DNA from: Pseudothioclava arenosa
GTDB taxonomy: Bacteria > Pseudomonadota > Alphaproteobacteria > Rhodobacterales > Rhodobacteraceae
Reading direction: 5' to 3'
Assembly (NCBI RefSeq): GCF_002358085.1
Contig: NZ_NTJD01000004.1
Span: 1-64,000, forward strand
Length of the DNA stretch: 64,000 nt
Every line of letters begins with the position of its first letter. The first letter of the stretch is position 1. Positions 1 to 7,380 of this stretch are shown here, one piece after another. Position numbers and translations under genes: made by a program. The notes beneath the pieces are model-generated. The model searched no databases and was not told the DNA's origin. It worked only from the letters and a program-made list of their open reading frames with translations.

Positions 1-61
1 GCGCAGCGTTGTAGTCGGACCAGTTCGTCGTGCGATAGCGGGCGGGCTTGGGCTTGCTCAT
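1..61 (-). CDS. IS5-family transposase, N-terminal fragment (cut by window edge)
   Basis: Only about 20 codons are visible, beginning MSKPKPARYR and continuing TTNWSDYNAA. This Arg-Tyr-Arg-x-Thr-Asn-Trp-x-x-Tyr-Asn start is typical of IS5/IS903-group transposases, which cut and paste the element with a DDE active site. The catalytic part lies outside the window. The start codon is 49 bases inside the end of the element, a normal distance for this group. Whether the gene is intact cannot be judged. Confidence 0.7.
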   Translation of the reverse strand, partial: MSKPKPARYRTTNWSDYNAA

Positions 62-109
62 ACCACGCGTCTAACTGCATGGATTCGCGATGTGAATCCT
101 TCGCAGCCA

Positions 110-127
110 GAGTTCTGCAACAATGCC
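110..127 (-). repeat. terminal inverted repeat of the IS5-family element
   Basis: Read on the minus strand inward from 127, the sequence starts GGCATTGTTGCAGAACTC. From memory, the 18-base IS903 end begins GGCTTTGTTG, so the outermost bases agree well. The matching repeat at the far end is not in the window. Confidence 0.6.
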
Positions 128-507
128 CCGCGGCACTGGAAGTCGGGTTCCTCGGCTTCGGCTTCTATCCGCGTTCGGGGTTCATCCATGTCGATCTTGG
201 CCCCGCGCGTAAGTGGGGCGAGCGGTTCCCGGGCCGGGCGACGGCATTTGCAGCGGAGACGCCACCCGCGCGCGAGGTGCTGGCTGACAGCCGCACCATG
301 AAGGGTGGAGGCGCGGCCGGAGTGGCGACACTGGGTGCTGCGGGCGTTGAGGTCGCGCAGAGCGTGTTGGCCGAGACCCAGACCGCTATCCTGCCACTCG
401 TGCCGTATCTCGACACTCTGCGCTGGGTGTTCATCGCCGTCGCGCTCGGGGGCATCGCGGTCACGATCTACGCCCGACTCGACGACTGGCGCCGGGGGCG
501 GCGGTGA
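128..507 (+). pseudogene. prophage M15-type peptidase with holin-like tail, 5' part removed by IS
   Basis: From base 128 the frame encodes VGFLGFGFYP, RSGFIHVDLGPARKWGE and a C-terminal hydrophobic helix (roughly the last 30 residues) ending in a basic tail. The HVDLGPAR stretch is the C-terminal metal-binding strand of M15 (D-Ala-D-Ala carboxypeptidase-like) endolysins of phages and gene-transfer-agent-like elements. The helix resembles a fused holin or anchor. The N-terminal half with the other zinc ligands is absent because the IS end abuts it at 127. An ATG at 79 lies within IS sequence, so any product would be a chimera lacking a full active site. It overlaps the next gene by GTGA. Confidence 0.72.
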
Positions 508-761
508 TCGGTGGGCTCCTCGCCGCGCTCGCCGGATCGGCATGGATGCGCACGGGGCTCCGCTACGGCGTCATCGCACTCGCGATCCTGCTGTTCCTGC
601 TTTCCCTGCGTCGCTCCGGCGAGCGCGCCGGCCGACTGACCGAGCAGCTCGAAACCATGGAGAAAACCTATGACGCCCAAAAGCGAATGCTCGAGGCAGC
701 GGCGCGCCGTCCTCGTTCTCGCGACGATCTGGCTGAGCGGCTGCGCGACGGTCGGTTCTGA
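504..761 (+). CDS. phage i-spanin (Rz-like), small membrane protein
   Basis: An 85-residue protein starting with GTG inside the GTGA overlap with the truncated peptidase gene. It has one N-terminal membrane segment (about residues 16-38, ending LLFLLSLRR), then a polar helical stretch rich in Glu, Arg and Gln (EQLETMEKTYDAQKR) likely to form a coiled coil. The next gene starts inside it in another reading frame and encodes a lipoprotein. That nested layout is the hallmark of Rz/Rz1 spanin pairs, which fuse inner and outer membranes in the last step of lysis. Assignment rests on architecture and order, not on recognised homology. Confidence 0.6.
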   Translation: MIGGLLAALAGSAWMRTGLRYGVIALAILLFLLSLRRSGERAGRLTEQLETMEKTYDAQKRMLEAAARRPRSRDDLAERLRDGRF

Positions 762-918
762 CGGTAGCGGGCCAGGGGCGTGTCCGCCGGTCGTCGAGTA
801 CAGTAGGAAGTTCCAGGCGCGAGCGGCAGGGGAGCTGGACCTCCTGCCGGAGGGCTCGGCGATCGCGGAGATGATGAGCGACTACGCGGTGTTGCGGGAA
901 CAGGCGCGGGTGTGCTGA
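670..918 (+). CDS. phage o-spanin-like lipoprotein (Rz1-like)
   Basis: An 82-residue protein whose first 92 bases overlap the preceding gene in a different frame. The N-terminus is basic, then hydrophobic, ending in a lipobox LSGC with Cys25 as lipidation site. The mature part is short and charged and ends in Cys. A GGAG ribosome site precedes the ATG. Rz1-type o-spanins sit in the outer membrane and pair with the i-spanin. Mature Rz1 proteins are often Pro-rich; this one is only mildly so. It converges with the histidine kinase gene 22 bases later. Confidence 0.58.
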   Translation: MTPKSECSRQRRAVLVLATIWLSGCATVGSDGSGPGACPPVVEYSRKFQARAAGELDLLPEGSAIAEMMSDYAVLREQARVC

Positions 919-939
919 TCCTCCGGCACTTGTCGCGGA

Positions 940-2298
940 TTACGCGTCGCGCCCGGCGCCGAACCCGGGGCTATCGGTCGGCAAAATGAGTGATGCCTCG
1001 AAACCGGAAGATGCACCAGGCCGCGGCGATCTCAGAACGAGAGAGCTTCCGATCCGGTTCGCGATGGCCGCGACGATGGCTAGGCCAAGCCCGCTGCCAT
1101 CGGTGCTTGCGTTCGCCCGTTCAAAGCGTGCCGTCAGGCGGTCGAGCATCTCGCGCGCCACGACGGGACCATCGTTCGCGACAACAAGGCGGCCGTTCGC
1201 AGTCAGCGTCACCTCGACAGCCAAATCTCCGGCTCCGTGACGGAGAGCGTTTTCCACGAGGTTCCGGCACAGGATGGCGAAGGCATCGGGGTCAATGTCC
1301 GACATGACAGCTGCGTCGGGTAGGTTCAGCGCGATGCGCCCCGGCGCGTCCGCGCGTGCGATGTCGTCCACCACGATTCGCGCGACAGTGCGCAGATCCG
1401 CGCTGCGGTCGATCCGCAGGCGCCCGCCTTCCGCCCGCGCCAGCTGTAGGAGGCGTTCCGACAGCCGGGTGAGGCGCTTGAGCGTCGCTTCGATCTCCGC
1501 CGCGCGCGCCCCAGTGGCGGGATCGCGGGTCTCGGACCGGAGCCGCTGCGCCTGCGCGATGGCGCCCGCGAGCGGTGTCCTGAGCTCGTGCGCGGCGTTG
1601 GCGGCGAAACTGCGCTCGGCCTCGAAGGCCTCTCGCAAGCGGGCCAGAAGGCCGTTGAGCGTCTCGGCCAGCGGACCGATCTCGCTCGGCAGCCCCTCGG
1701 CGGGAACCTCCGACAGGTCGCGGGTGCCGCGCGCCTCGAGGCGTGCGCGGAACCGGCGCAGCGGGTCGAGGCTGAAACGGACGGCGAGAATGACCGCCGT
1801 CAGCGCGACCGGCAGGACGATCAGCAGCGGCAGGCCGAGGCCCATCTGGATCTCACGCGCGACCGACGCGCGATGGGCCAGCGGCTCGGCCACGGTGATC
1901 CGGATCGTGTCCTGAAGCGCTGCGTCGCTGTAGAACCGGTGGGTGGCGGTCTGCCGGAACCCGGGTCCGTCCCAGGGCGGGAATACCGCCGCATCGGCCG
2001 CGTGGGATTGCAGCAGGATACGCCCCTCGGCATCCCGCACGAGGTAGGTGAAGAACTCGTCGTGCTCCCGGATGGGCGCGAGCCGCTGCGTCACGCCCTG
2101 ATCTTCCCGCCCGACGATATCGGTTACCGCAAGCGGCAGGATCCGTTCCGCAGTCTCTCGCAGGGCGCTGTCGAAGACCTCGTCCAGCTCGCCCCTGACG
2201 ATGACGGCCGTCACCGTCGCCGCGACCAGCCACAACACCGTCAGCGCCAGGCCGAGCGACAGGCCGAGTCGGCCCTGAAGGCTGGCCGGCCATCTCAT
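940..2298 (-). CDS. sensor histidine kinase (QseC/PmrB-like) of the redox module
   Basis: 452 residues. Two membrane helices (about 12-34 and 153-173) bracket a periplasmic sensor loop of about 115 residues. After a HAMP-like linker comes the H box (AAHELRTPL, phospho-acceptor His237), then the N box (NLVENALRHG) and the G box (GSGLGLAIV). It phosphorylates the regulator encoded just upstream, with which it overlaps by ATGA (2295-2298), so the two are translationally coupled. An in-frame ATG at 2493 would add 65 residues read from within the regulator gene and is rejected. Its signal is unknown. The operator copies flanking the neighbouring redox genes suggest that it controls them. Confidence 0.92.
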   Translation of the reverse strand: MRWPASLQGRLGLSLGLALTVLWLVAATVTAVIVRGELDEVFDSALRETAERILPLAVTDIVGREDQGVTQRLAPIREHDEFFTYLVRDAEGRILLQSHAADAAVFPPWDGPGFRQTATHRFYSDAALQDTIRITVAEPLAHRASVAREIQMGLGLPLLIVLPVALTAVILAVRFSLDPLRRFRARLEARGTRDLSEVPAEGLPSEIGPLAETLNGLLARLREAFEAERSFAANAAHELRTPLAGAIAQAQRLRSETRDPATGARAAEIEATLKRLTRLSERLLQLARAEGGRLRIDRSADLRTVARIVVDDIARADAPGRIALNLPDAAVMSDIDPDAFAILCRNLVENALRHGAGDLAVEVTLTANGRLVVANDGPVVAREMLDRLTARFERANASTDGSGLGLAIVAAIANRIGSSLVLRSPRPGASSGFEASLILPTDSPGFGAGRDA

Positions 2299-2954
2299 GG
2301 ACGGCCCAGCCTGTAGCCCATGCCGCGCTCGGTCTCGATGACCGAAGCCCCGAGCTTCTTGCGCAGGCGGCTCACATGGACCTCGATGGTGTTGCTCTCC
2401 ACCTCCGCGTCGAAGGCGTAGAGCTTCTCCTCCAGCTGCGCCTTGGACAGAAGCTGACCGGGGCGCGCGAGAAAGGCTTCGAACAGCGCCCATTCCCTTG
2501 CGGTCAGTTGCACCGGCTTGCCGTCGCGGTGAACGCTGCGGGTGGCGAGATCGATTTCCAGCGGCCCGTGGGTGACGATGGGGTTCGGGTTGCCGCTGTA
2601 GCGTCGAGCGACAGACCCGATCCGCGCGGACAACTCAGCGAGATCGAAGGGCTTCACGAGATAGTCGTCGGCGCCCGCGTTCAGCCCCTCGATCCGATCC
2701 GACACCTGGTCGAGCGCGGTCAGGATGATGACCGGGGTCACGTCTCCGCGCGCGCGCAGACCCTTCAGGAAGCCGATCCCGCGACCGTCCGGCAGCATCA
2801 GGTCGAGCAGGATCAGGTCGTAGGATGCGGATTTCACAGCGTCGCCGGCCGCATCGAGGCGCATCACCCAATCGACCGATTGCCCATCGGCCGCGATCTG
2901 GTCGCGCACCGCCGCCCCTAGCACCGTGTCGTCCTCGATCAGCAGGATGCGCAT
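2295..2954 (-). CDS. OmpR/PhoB-family response regulator
   Basis: 219 residues. The receiver domain has the acidic pocket EDD at 7-9 and phospho-acceptor Asp51 (LILLDLMLP); the C-terminal winged helix carries the usual EVHVSRLRKKL recognition region. The ATG at 2954 gives the canonical MRILLIEDD start after a GGACGGGGA ribosome site; a longer frame to 3005 adds 17 non-homologous residues. The gene diverges from the PepSY gene at 3099. Between them lies a 49-bp element with two tandem 7-mers on each strand, the geometry OmpR-type dimers bind, so autoregulation and control of the redox genes are likely. Confidence 0.93.
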   Translation of the reverse strand: MRILLIEDDTVLGAAVRDQIAADGQSVDWVMRLDAAGDAVKSASYDLILLDLMLPDGRGIGFLKGLRARGDVTPVIILTALDQVSDRIEGLNAGADDYLVKPFDLAELSARIGSVARRYSGNPNPIVTHGPLEIDLATRSVHRDGKPVQLTAREWALFEAFLARPGQLLSKAQLEEKLYAFDAEVESNTIEVHVSRLRKKLGASVIETERGMGYRLGRP

Positions 2955-2998
2955 GCTTGTCCCCGTCCTCTTCCGATGACCCTCCATGATCCGTCTGG

Positions 2999-3047
2999 CT
3001 GACACGAAGCTGAAGCGGGTGGTCGCGTCCCTTCAGGCTGCCGTCAG
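2999..3047. promoter_or_regulatory. composite operator, copy 1 (candidate response-regulator site)
   Basis: On the plus strand, 7-mers CTGACAC (2999) and CTGAAGC (3010) lie 11 bases apart. On the minus strand CTGACGG (3041-3047) and CTGAAGG (3030-3036) lie 11 bases apart, separated from the first pair by 13 bases. One pair faces each of the two diverging units (regulator-kinase and PepSY-cytochrome b). Tandem 7-mers on an 11-bp pitch are the usual target of PhoB/OmpR-type dimers. The same layout recurs at 4178-4226. Confidence 0.65.
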
Positions 3048-3098
3048 CTTCGCCGCGCATGAATTTCGTCAAGATGGCCGCAGCGAGGAGTTTGGCCC

Positions 3099-3422
3099 AT
3101 GAAGAAGACATTGACAATTCTCGGCTTTCTCGCGGTCTTTCCCGCCGGTGTCGCGCTGGCGGATGACGACTGCTTCGTGCCGATGGCCGACTGGCAGCCG
3201 CGCGACGCCGTCGCCCGGCTGGCCGAGGAGAACGGCTGGACGGTGCGCCGGATCAAGATCGACGACGGCTGCTACGAGATCGACGGTCGGGACGCCGAGG
3301 GGCGCCGGATCGAGGTGACCGTTCATCCGGCGACGCTGCAGGTGATCGAGTTCGAATACGAGGACGACGACGAGGACGACGATCGCCCCCGCCGTGAGCG
3401 CGAAGGAGGCGACGATGACTGA
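3099..3422 (+). CDS. exported PepSY-domain protein with acidic tail
   Basis: 107 residues. A Sec signal peptide (about 1-21, ending VALA) precedes one PepSY-type domain (about 25-90, with the WTVRRIKIDDGCYEIDGRD strand pattern). It closes with a tail rich in Asp and Glu, followed by Arg-rich and Asp residues. Single-PepSY periplasmic proteins often sit beside two-component systems and transmembrane electron-transfer genes; their exact role is unsettled. The gene overlaps the cytochrome b gene by eight bases. The acidic tail fits with the poly-Asp protein downstream and suggests cation binding (inference). Confidence 0.82.
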   Translation: MKKTLTILGFLAVFPAGVALADDDCFVPMADWQPRDAVARLAEENGWTVRRIKIDDGCYEIDGRDAEGRRIEVTVHPATLQVIEFEYEDDDEDDDRPRREREGGDDD

Positions 3423-4086
3423 TGCAATCTCACACCAGGCGCCAGAGATGAACACGGCGCCGAGCAGTAAGGTCCGCGTCTGGGATCCTCTGGTCCGGGT
3501 TTTCCATTGGGGTCTGGTCGCAGCCTTCGCGACCGCATGGCTGACAGCGGACGAGCTGCAACCTGTCCACGAGGTTGCCGGCTACACCGTCGCCGGACTT
3601 GTGGCCTTCCGGCTGGTCTGGGGACTCGTCGGCAGTCGCTACGCGCGCTTCGCCCAGTTCCTGAAAGGCCCCGGCGAGACGCTGGCCTATCTCGGGGACA
3701 TGACCCGCGGACGCGAGCGGCGCTACCTCGGCCACAACCCGGCGGGCGCCGCGATGATCGTGGCGCTGCTGGTCACGCTGTCCGGGACGGCTTTCACCGG
3801 CTGGCTCATGGAGGATGAGGCCCGTCTGGCGATGCTTCCGTCCATGCCCGCAATCGTGGCACCCGCATGGGCCGACGACGACGGCGACGAGCGGGAATAC
3901 GGCGCGCGCGGCGAGATCGAAGGACCGCTGAAGGAGGTCCACGAGACGCTTGCCAACCTGATGCTGCTGCTCGCCGCGCTGCATGTGGGCGGTGTCGTGC
4001 TGGCCTCCTTCCGGCACCACGAGAACCTGGCGCGCGCCATGGTGACGGGCGACAAGCGCGGCCCCGGTCCCGCCGACATCGCCTGA
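3415..4086 (+). CDS. cytochrome b561-family membrane protein
   Basis: 223 residues with about four membrane helices. Candidate heme-ligand histidines sit in VFHWGLV, PVHEVAGY, KEVHETLAN and ALHVGGV, the pattern of diheme cytochrome b561 / Ni,Fe-hydrogenase b-type subunits that pass electrons between quinol or periplasmic donors and acceptors. The ATG at 3415 follows GAAGGAGG and is preferred over 3394, which reads inside the PepSY gene. The loop before the last helices carries an unusual acidic run (ADDDGDERE). It forms a two-gene unit with the PepSY gene, closed by a terminator at 4120-4157. Confidence 0.88.
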   Translation: MTDAISHQAPEMNTAPSSKVRVWDPLVRVFHWGLVAAFATAWLTADELQPVHEVAGYTVAGLVAFRLVWGLVGSRYARFAQFLKGPGETLAYLGDMTRGRERRYLGHNPAGAAMIVALLVTLSGTAFTGWLMEDEARLAMLPSMPAIVAPAWADDDGDEREYGARGEIEGPLKEVHETLANLMLLLAALHVGGVVLASFRHHENLARAMVTGDKRGPGPADIA

Positions 4087-4119
4087 CAGAACCCATACCC
4101 AAGGCCGACCGTCCCTTCG

Positions 4120-4157
4120 GCCCCGCCTGGCCTCGCCCTCACGGGCGGGGCATTTTT
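4120..4157 (+). terminator. Rho-independent terminator after cytochrome b561 gene
   Basis: An 8-bp perfect stem (GCCCCGCC at 4120-4127 with GGCGGGGC at 4144-4151) is followed by A and five T. It separates the PepSY-cytochrome b unit from the next one, which has its own operator copy. Confidence 0.75.
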
Positions 4158-4177
4158 CGTTCGTCGCCGCTCTTTTC

Positions 4178-4226
4178 CTGACGCCAAGCTGAAGCGGGAA
4201 TCGCCGACGCGTCAGGAAGCCCTCAG
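4178..4226. promoter_or_regulatory. composite operator, copy 2 (candidate response-regulator site)
   Basis: Plus-strand 7-mers CTGACGC (4178) and CTGAAGC (4189), and minus-strand CTGAGGG (4220-4226) and CTGACGC (4209-4215), each pair on an 11-bp pitch, with 13 bases between the pairs. This is the same 49-bp geometry as 2999-3047. It lies 45 bases before the poly-Asp gene and should control the unit from 4272 to 8341. Confidence 0.65.
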
Positions 4227-4271
4227 GTCGGATCTCCAGATTGTCTCCAGCAGACAAAAGGAGACCCTGCC

Positions 4272-4652
<381 letters not shown>

Positions 4653-4690
4653 ACCGCTCCGAAGCCCCTCTCCGAACAAGGATCATCCCG

Positions 4691-5161
4691 ATGAAATCGC
4701 TTCTCGCCACGCTCGCGCTCACCACCGCGCTGACGCTTCCCGGCTTGGCCGCGGCACGGCCGGTGACGCTCACGACGACCCTCAACAATTACGGCGGCGA
4801 CGGGGCCTATCTCGCGCTCTACGTCACCGACTCCTCGGGCGCCTATGTCGGCAGTCTCTGGATGGCTGGCGGCAAGTCCAAGTACTACGAGCATCTCAGC
4901 GACTGGTACCGCGCCACCGGCGGCGACACCGCGCAGGTGAACGGCATCACCGGCGCCAGCGTCGGCGCGGGCCGCACGCTCGAGATCACGCTCGACCTGG
5001 CCGACGCGCTCTTCGACGCGGGCTACACGCTCCACATCGACGCGGCCGTCGAGGACATGCGCGACAGCCCGAACGAGGTGGCCGTCCCGCTCACGACCGA
5101 TGGCGCCGGCACGCCGGTGCAGGGCCGCCGCTACATCGCCAGCTTCGCCTACGACATGTGA
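4691..5161 (+). CDS. DUF2271 exported protein, candidate flavinylation substrate
   Basis: 156 residues. Signal peptide about 1-22 (ending AAA before RPVTLTTTL); the rest matches the DUF2271 pattern of a small beta-rich periplasmic domain (YLALYVTDSSGAYVGSLWMAGG, then SDWYRATGG). Residues 84-90 read NGITGAS, close to the D-x-x-[ST]-G-A-[ST] motif to which ApbE attaches FMN through a phosphoester to Thr/Ser; Thr87 would be the site. apbE is two genes downstream. DUF2271 genes are known neighbours of PepSY and ApbE genes. The first in-frame start giving a signal peptide is the ATG at 4691. Confidence 0.82.
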   Translation: MKSLLATLALTTALTLPGLAAARPVTLTTTLNNYGGDGAYLALYVTDSSGAYVGSLWMAGGKSKYYEHLSDWYRATGGDTAQVNGITGASVGAGRTLEITLDLADALFDAGYTLHIDAAVEDMRDSPNEVAVPLTTDGAGTPVQGRRYIASFAYDM

Positions 5162-5172
5162 GGAGCGGGGCC

Positions 5173-7380
5173 ATGATCCGTGCACTCCATCGCTGGCCGG
5201 GTCTTCTGGCCCTTGCGCTCGTCACCATCCTGAGTCTGAGCGGCGCGGCGCTGTCGGTCTTCCCAGCGGCCGAACGGCTTGCCGCACCGCAGGCGGAAGC
5301 CGGACTGACCGTCGCCGCTCTCGCGGACCGCATCCAGGCCGTCTATCCGGGCGTCGAGCAGATCCGCCGATCACCCTCGGGCCGGATCACCGCCTACTGG
5401 TTCGACCAGGGCGCGCCGGGCGCTGCCGTGATTGACCCGGTGACCGGTGAGGGCGTGGCCTCGGCCGACCCGAACCAGGCCGAACGCTGGCTCACCAACC
5501 TGCACCGGTCGCTGTTCCTCGGGGACGGCGGGCGCATCGCCATGGCTGCAGGGGCTGCCGCGATGCTGATCCTCTCGCTCTCCGGTGCGGCGCTGGTCGC
5601 GCGGCGGGCGGGCGGCTGGCGGCACTGGTTCGCGCGCTTGCGTGGTCCGCTCGCGGGCAGACTGCACGTCGAGATCGCCCGGATCGCCGTCGTCGGCCTC
5701 GTTCTGTCCTCCACGACCGCCCTCTGGATGACGGCGTCTACCTTCGATCTCCTGCCGGATGGGGGCGCCATATCGGCCGCCCCGACCGAAGTCAGTGGAG
5801 AGACGGGGTCCGCGCTGGACCAGATACCCACGCTGCAGCAGACGCCCGTCGCCGAGTTGCGCGAGCTGAGCTTTCCCTATTCCGGCGACGCGACGGACGT
5901 CTTCACGCTCAAGACCGACCGGGGCACTGGATATCTCGATCAGGGCAACGGGGCGCTCCTCGCCTGGGCAGACCTGACGGGATGGGAGCGCGTCTCGGAG
6001 ACCATCTACATGCTGCACACCGGACAGGGTGCGGCGACGCTCGGCCTCGTGCTCGGGCTCATGGCGCTCGGCGTACCCGCAATGGGCGCGACCGGCGTGC
6101 TGGTCTGGCTTGTTGGGCGACGCGGTCGGCCGCGCATCCGGGGCAACCAGTCCGCGGGGCACGCCGAGACGGTCCTGCTTGTCGGGAGCGAGGGCGGCAG
6201 CACCTGGGGCTTTGCCGCGACGCTTCACGCCGCGCTGACGCAAGCCGGGCAGAGTGTCCATGTCGGCCCCATGTCGGGCTTCGCTCCGGAGCGCTACGCT
6301 GCGGCCCAGCGGATCATCCTGCTCGCCGCGACCTATGGCGACGGCGCGGCGCCCGCCTCGGCGAAGGGCTTTCTCGACCGGCTGAACGCTTCCGACCGGG
6401 CGCCGGACATTTCTCTGGCGGTGCTCGGCTTCGGCGACCGCAGCTTTCCGGCCTATTGCGCCTTCGCCAGGGACGTCGCGGCAGCGGCGCACGCGAAGGG
6501 TTGGCCCGAGCTTCTGCCGCTCGACACAATCGACCGGCAATCGCCGCAGGATTTCGCGCGCTGGGGCCGGGCGCTCGGAGACGCTCTCGGGATCGAACTC
6601 GAACTGTCGCACCGGCCTGTCCAGCCGCAAACGACCACGCTGACCCTCGTCTCGCGCCGCGACTACGGCGCCGAGGTGCAGGCCCCGACAGCGATCCTCC
6701 ACTTCGCGCTTCCCCGAGTTGCGCTCCGGCAACGGCTACTGGGGAGCGGGTTCGCCCGGTTCCAGGCCGGCGACCTGATCGGTATTGTGCCCGAGGGCGG
6801 GACCGTCCCGCGGCTCTACTCGCTTGCCTCCGGACGCCGCGACGGCTTCATCGAGATCGTAGTCAAGAAGCACCCCGGCGGCCTCTGCTCGGGTCAGCTC
6901 ACGGCGCTGGAGCCGGGGGACACGGTGAGCGCTTTCCTGCGCCCCAACCCCGGTTTCCGTCCGGGGCGGAGCCGTGCGCCGCTGATCCTGATCGGCGCTG
7001 GGACCGGCATCGGGCCGCTCGCGGGCTTTGTACGCGGCAACACGCGCGGCAGGCCCGTCCACCTGTTCTTCGGCATGCGCCATCCCGAAAGTGACTTCTT
7101 CTACGGCGAGGAGTTCCCCGGATGGCAGGACGAGGGGCGTCTGACACGGCTGGTCACGGCCGTCTCGCGCGGGGCGCGTCCCCATTACGTCCAGGACGCG
7201 CTGCGCGGCGAGGCCACTCAGGTCGCGGAGCTCATCCGAAATGGGGCGCGCGTGATGGTTTGCGGCGGGCGGGACATGGCCGCCTGCGTGGCCGAGGCGC
7301 TGGCCGAGATCCTCGCACCAGCCGGGCTGACGCCGGCGGTCCTGAAGGTGGAGGGGCGGTATGTCGAAGATGTCTACTGA
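5173..7380 (+). CDS. PepSY-TM / flavodoxin / FNR fusion reductase
   Basis: 735 residues. The N-terminal third is a PepSY-associated membrane region with helices at both ends of periplasmic PepSY segments. Next comes a flavodoxin-like domain (about 330-470, FMN loop GSEGGSTWGF), then an FAD domain (RLYSLASG motif) and an NADPH domain (GAGTGIGPLAGFVR) ending VEGRYVEDVY like CysJ-type reductases. This layout moves electrons from cytoplasmic NADPH through FAD and FMN into the membrane and out to exported acceptors, presumably the flavinylated DUF2271 protein. ATG at 5173 follows GTGAGGAGCG; the ATG at 5158 overlaps the previous stop and has no ribosome site. It overlaps apbE by 20 bases. Confidence 0.88.
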   Translation: MIRALHRWPGLLALALVTILSLSGAALSVFPAAERLAAPQAEAGLTVAALADRIQAVYPGVEQIRRSPSGRITAYWFDQGAPGAAVIDPVTGEGVASADPNQAERWLTNLHRSLFLGDGGRIAMAAGAAAMLILSLSGAALVARRAGGWRHWFARLRGPLAGRLHVEIARIAVVGLVLSSTTALWMTASTFDLLPDGGAISAAPTEVSGETGSALDQIPTLQQTPVAELRELSFPYSGDATDVFTLKTDRGTGYLDQGNGALLAWADLTGWERVSETIYMLHTGQGAATLGLVLGLMALGVPAMGATGVLVWLVGRRGRPRIRGNQSAGHAETVLLVGSEGGSTWGFAATLHAALTQAGQSVHVGPMSGFAPERYAAAQRIILLAATYGDGAAPASAKGFLDRLNASDRAPDISLAVLGFGDRSFPAYCAFARDVAAAAHAKGWPELLPLDTIDRQSPQDFARWGRALGDALGIELELSHRPVQPQTTTLTLVSRRDYGAEVQAPTAILHFALPRVALRQRLLGSGFARFQAGDLIGIVPEGGTVPRLYSLASGRRDGFIEIVVKKHPGGLCSGQLTALEPGDTVSAFLRPNPGFRPGRSRAPLILIGAGTGIGPLAGFVRGNTRGRPVHLFFGMRHPESDFFYGEEFPGWQDEGRLTRLVTAVSRGARPHYVQDALRGEATQVAELIRNGARVMVCGGRDMAACVAEALAEILAPAGLTPAVLKVEGRYVEDVY

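Larger units (their letters stand above)
1..127 (-). mobile_element. IS5-family (IS903-like) insertion sequence, one end only
   Basis: The minus strand opens a transposase reading frame at 61 that runs off the left edge. Upstream of it, ending at 127, is a terminal sequence resembling the IS903-type end. The prophage peptidase gene on the plus strand becomes recognisable only from base 128, so 127 is the junction between the element and the interrupted gene. The other end, and hence any target duplication, lies outside the window. The family call rests on the transposase N-terminus plus the end sequence; the exact element is unknown. Confidence 0.7.
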
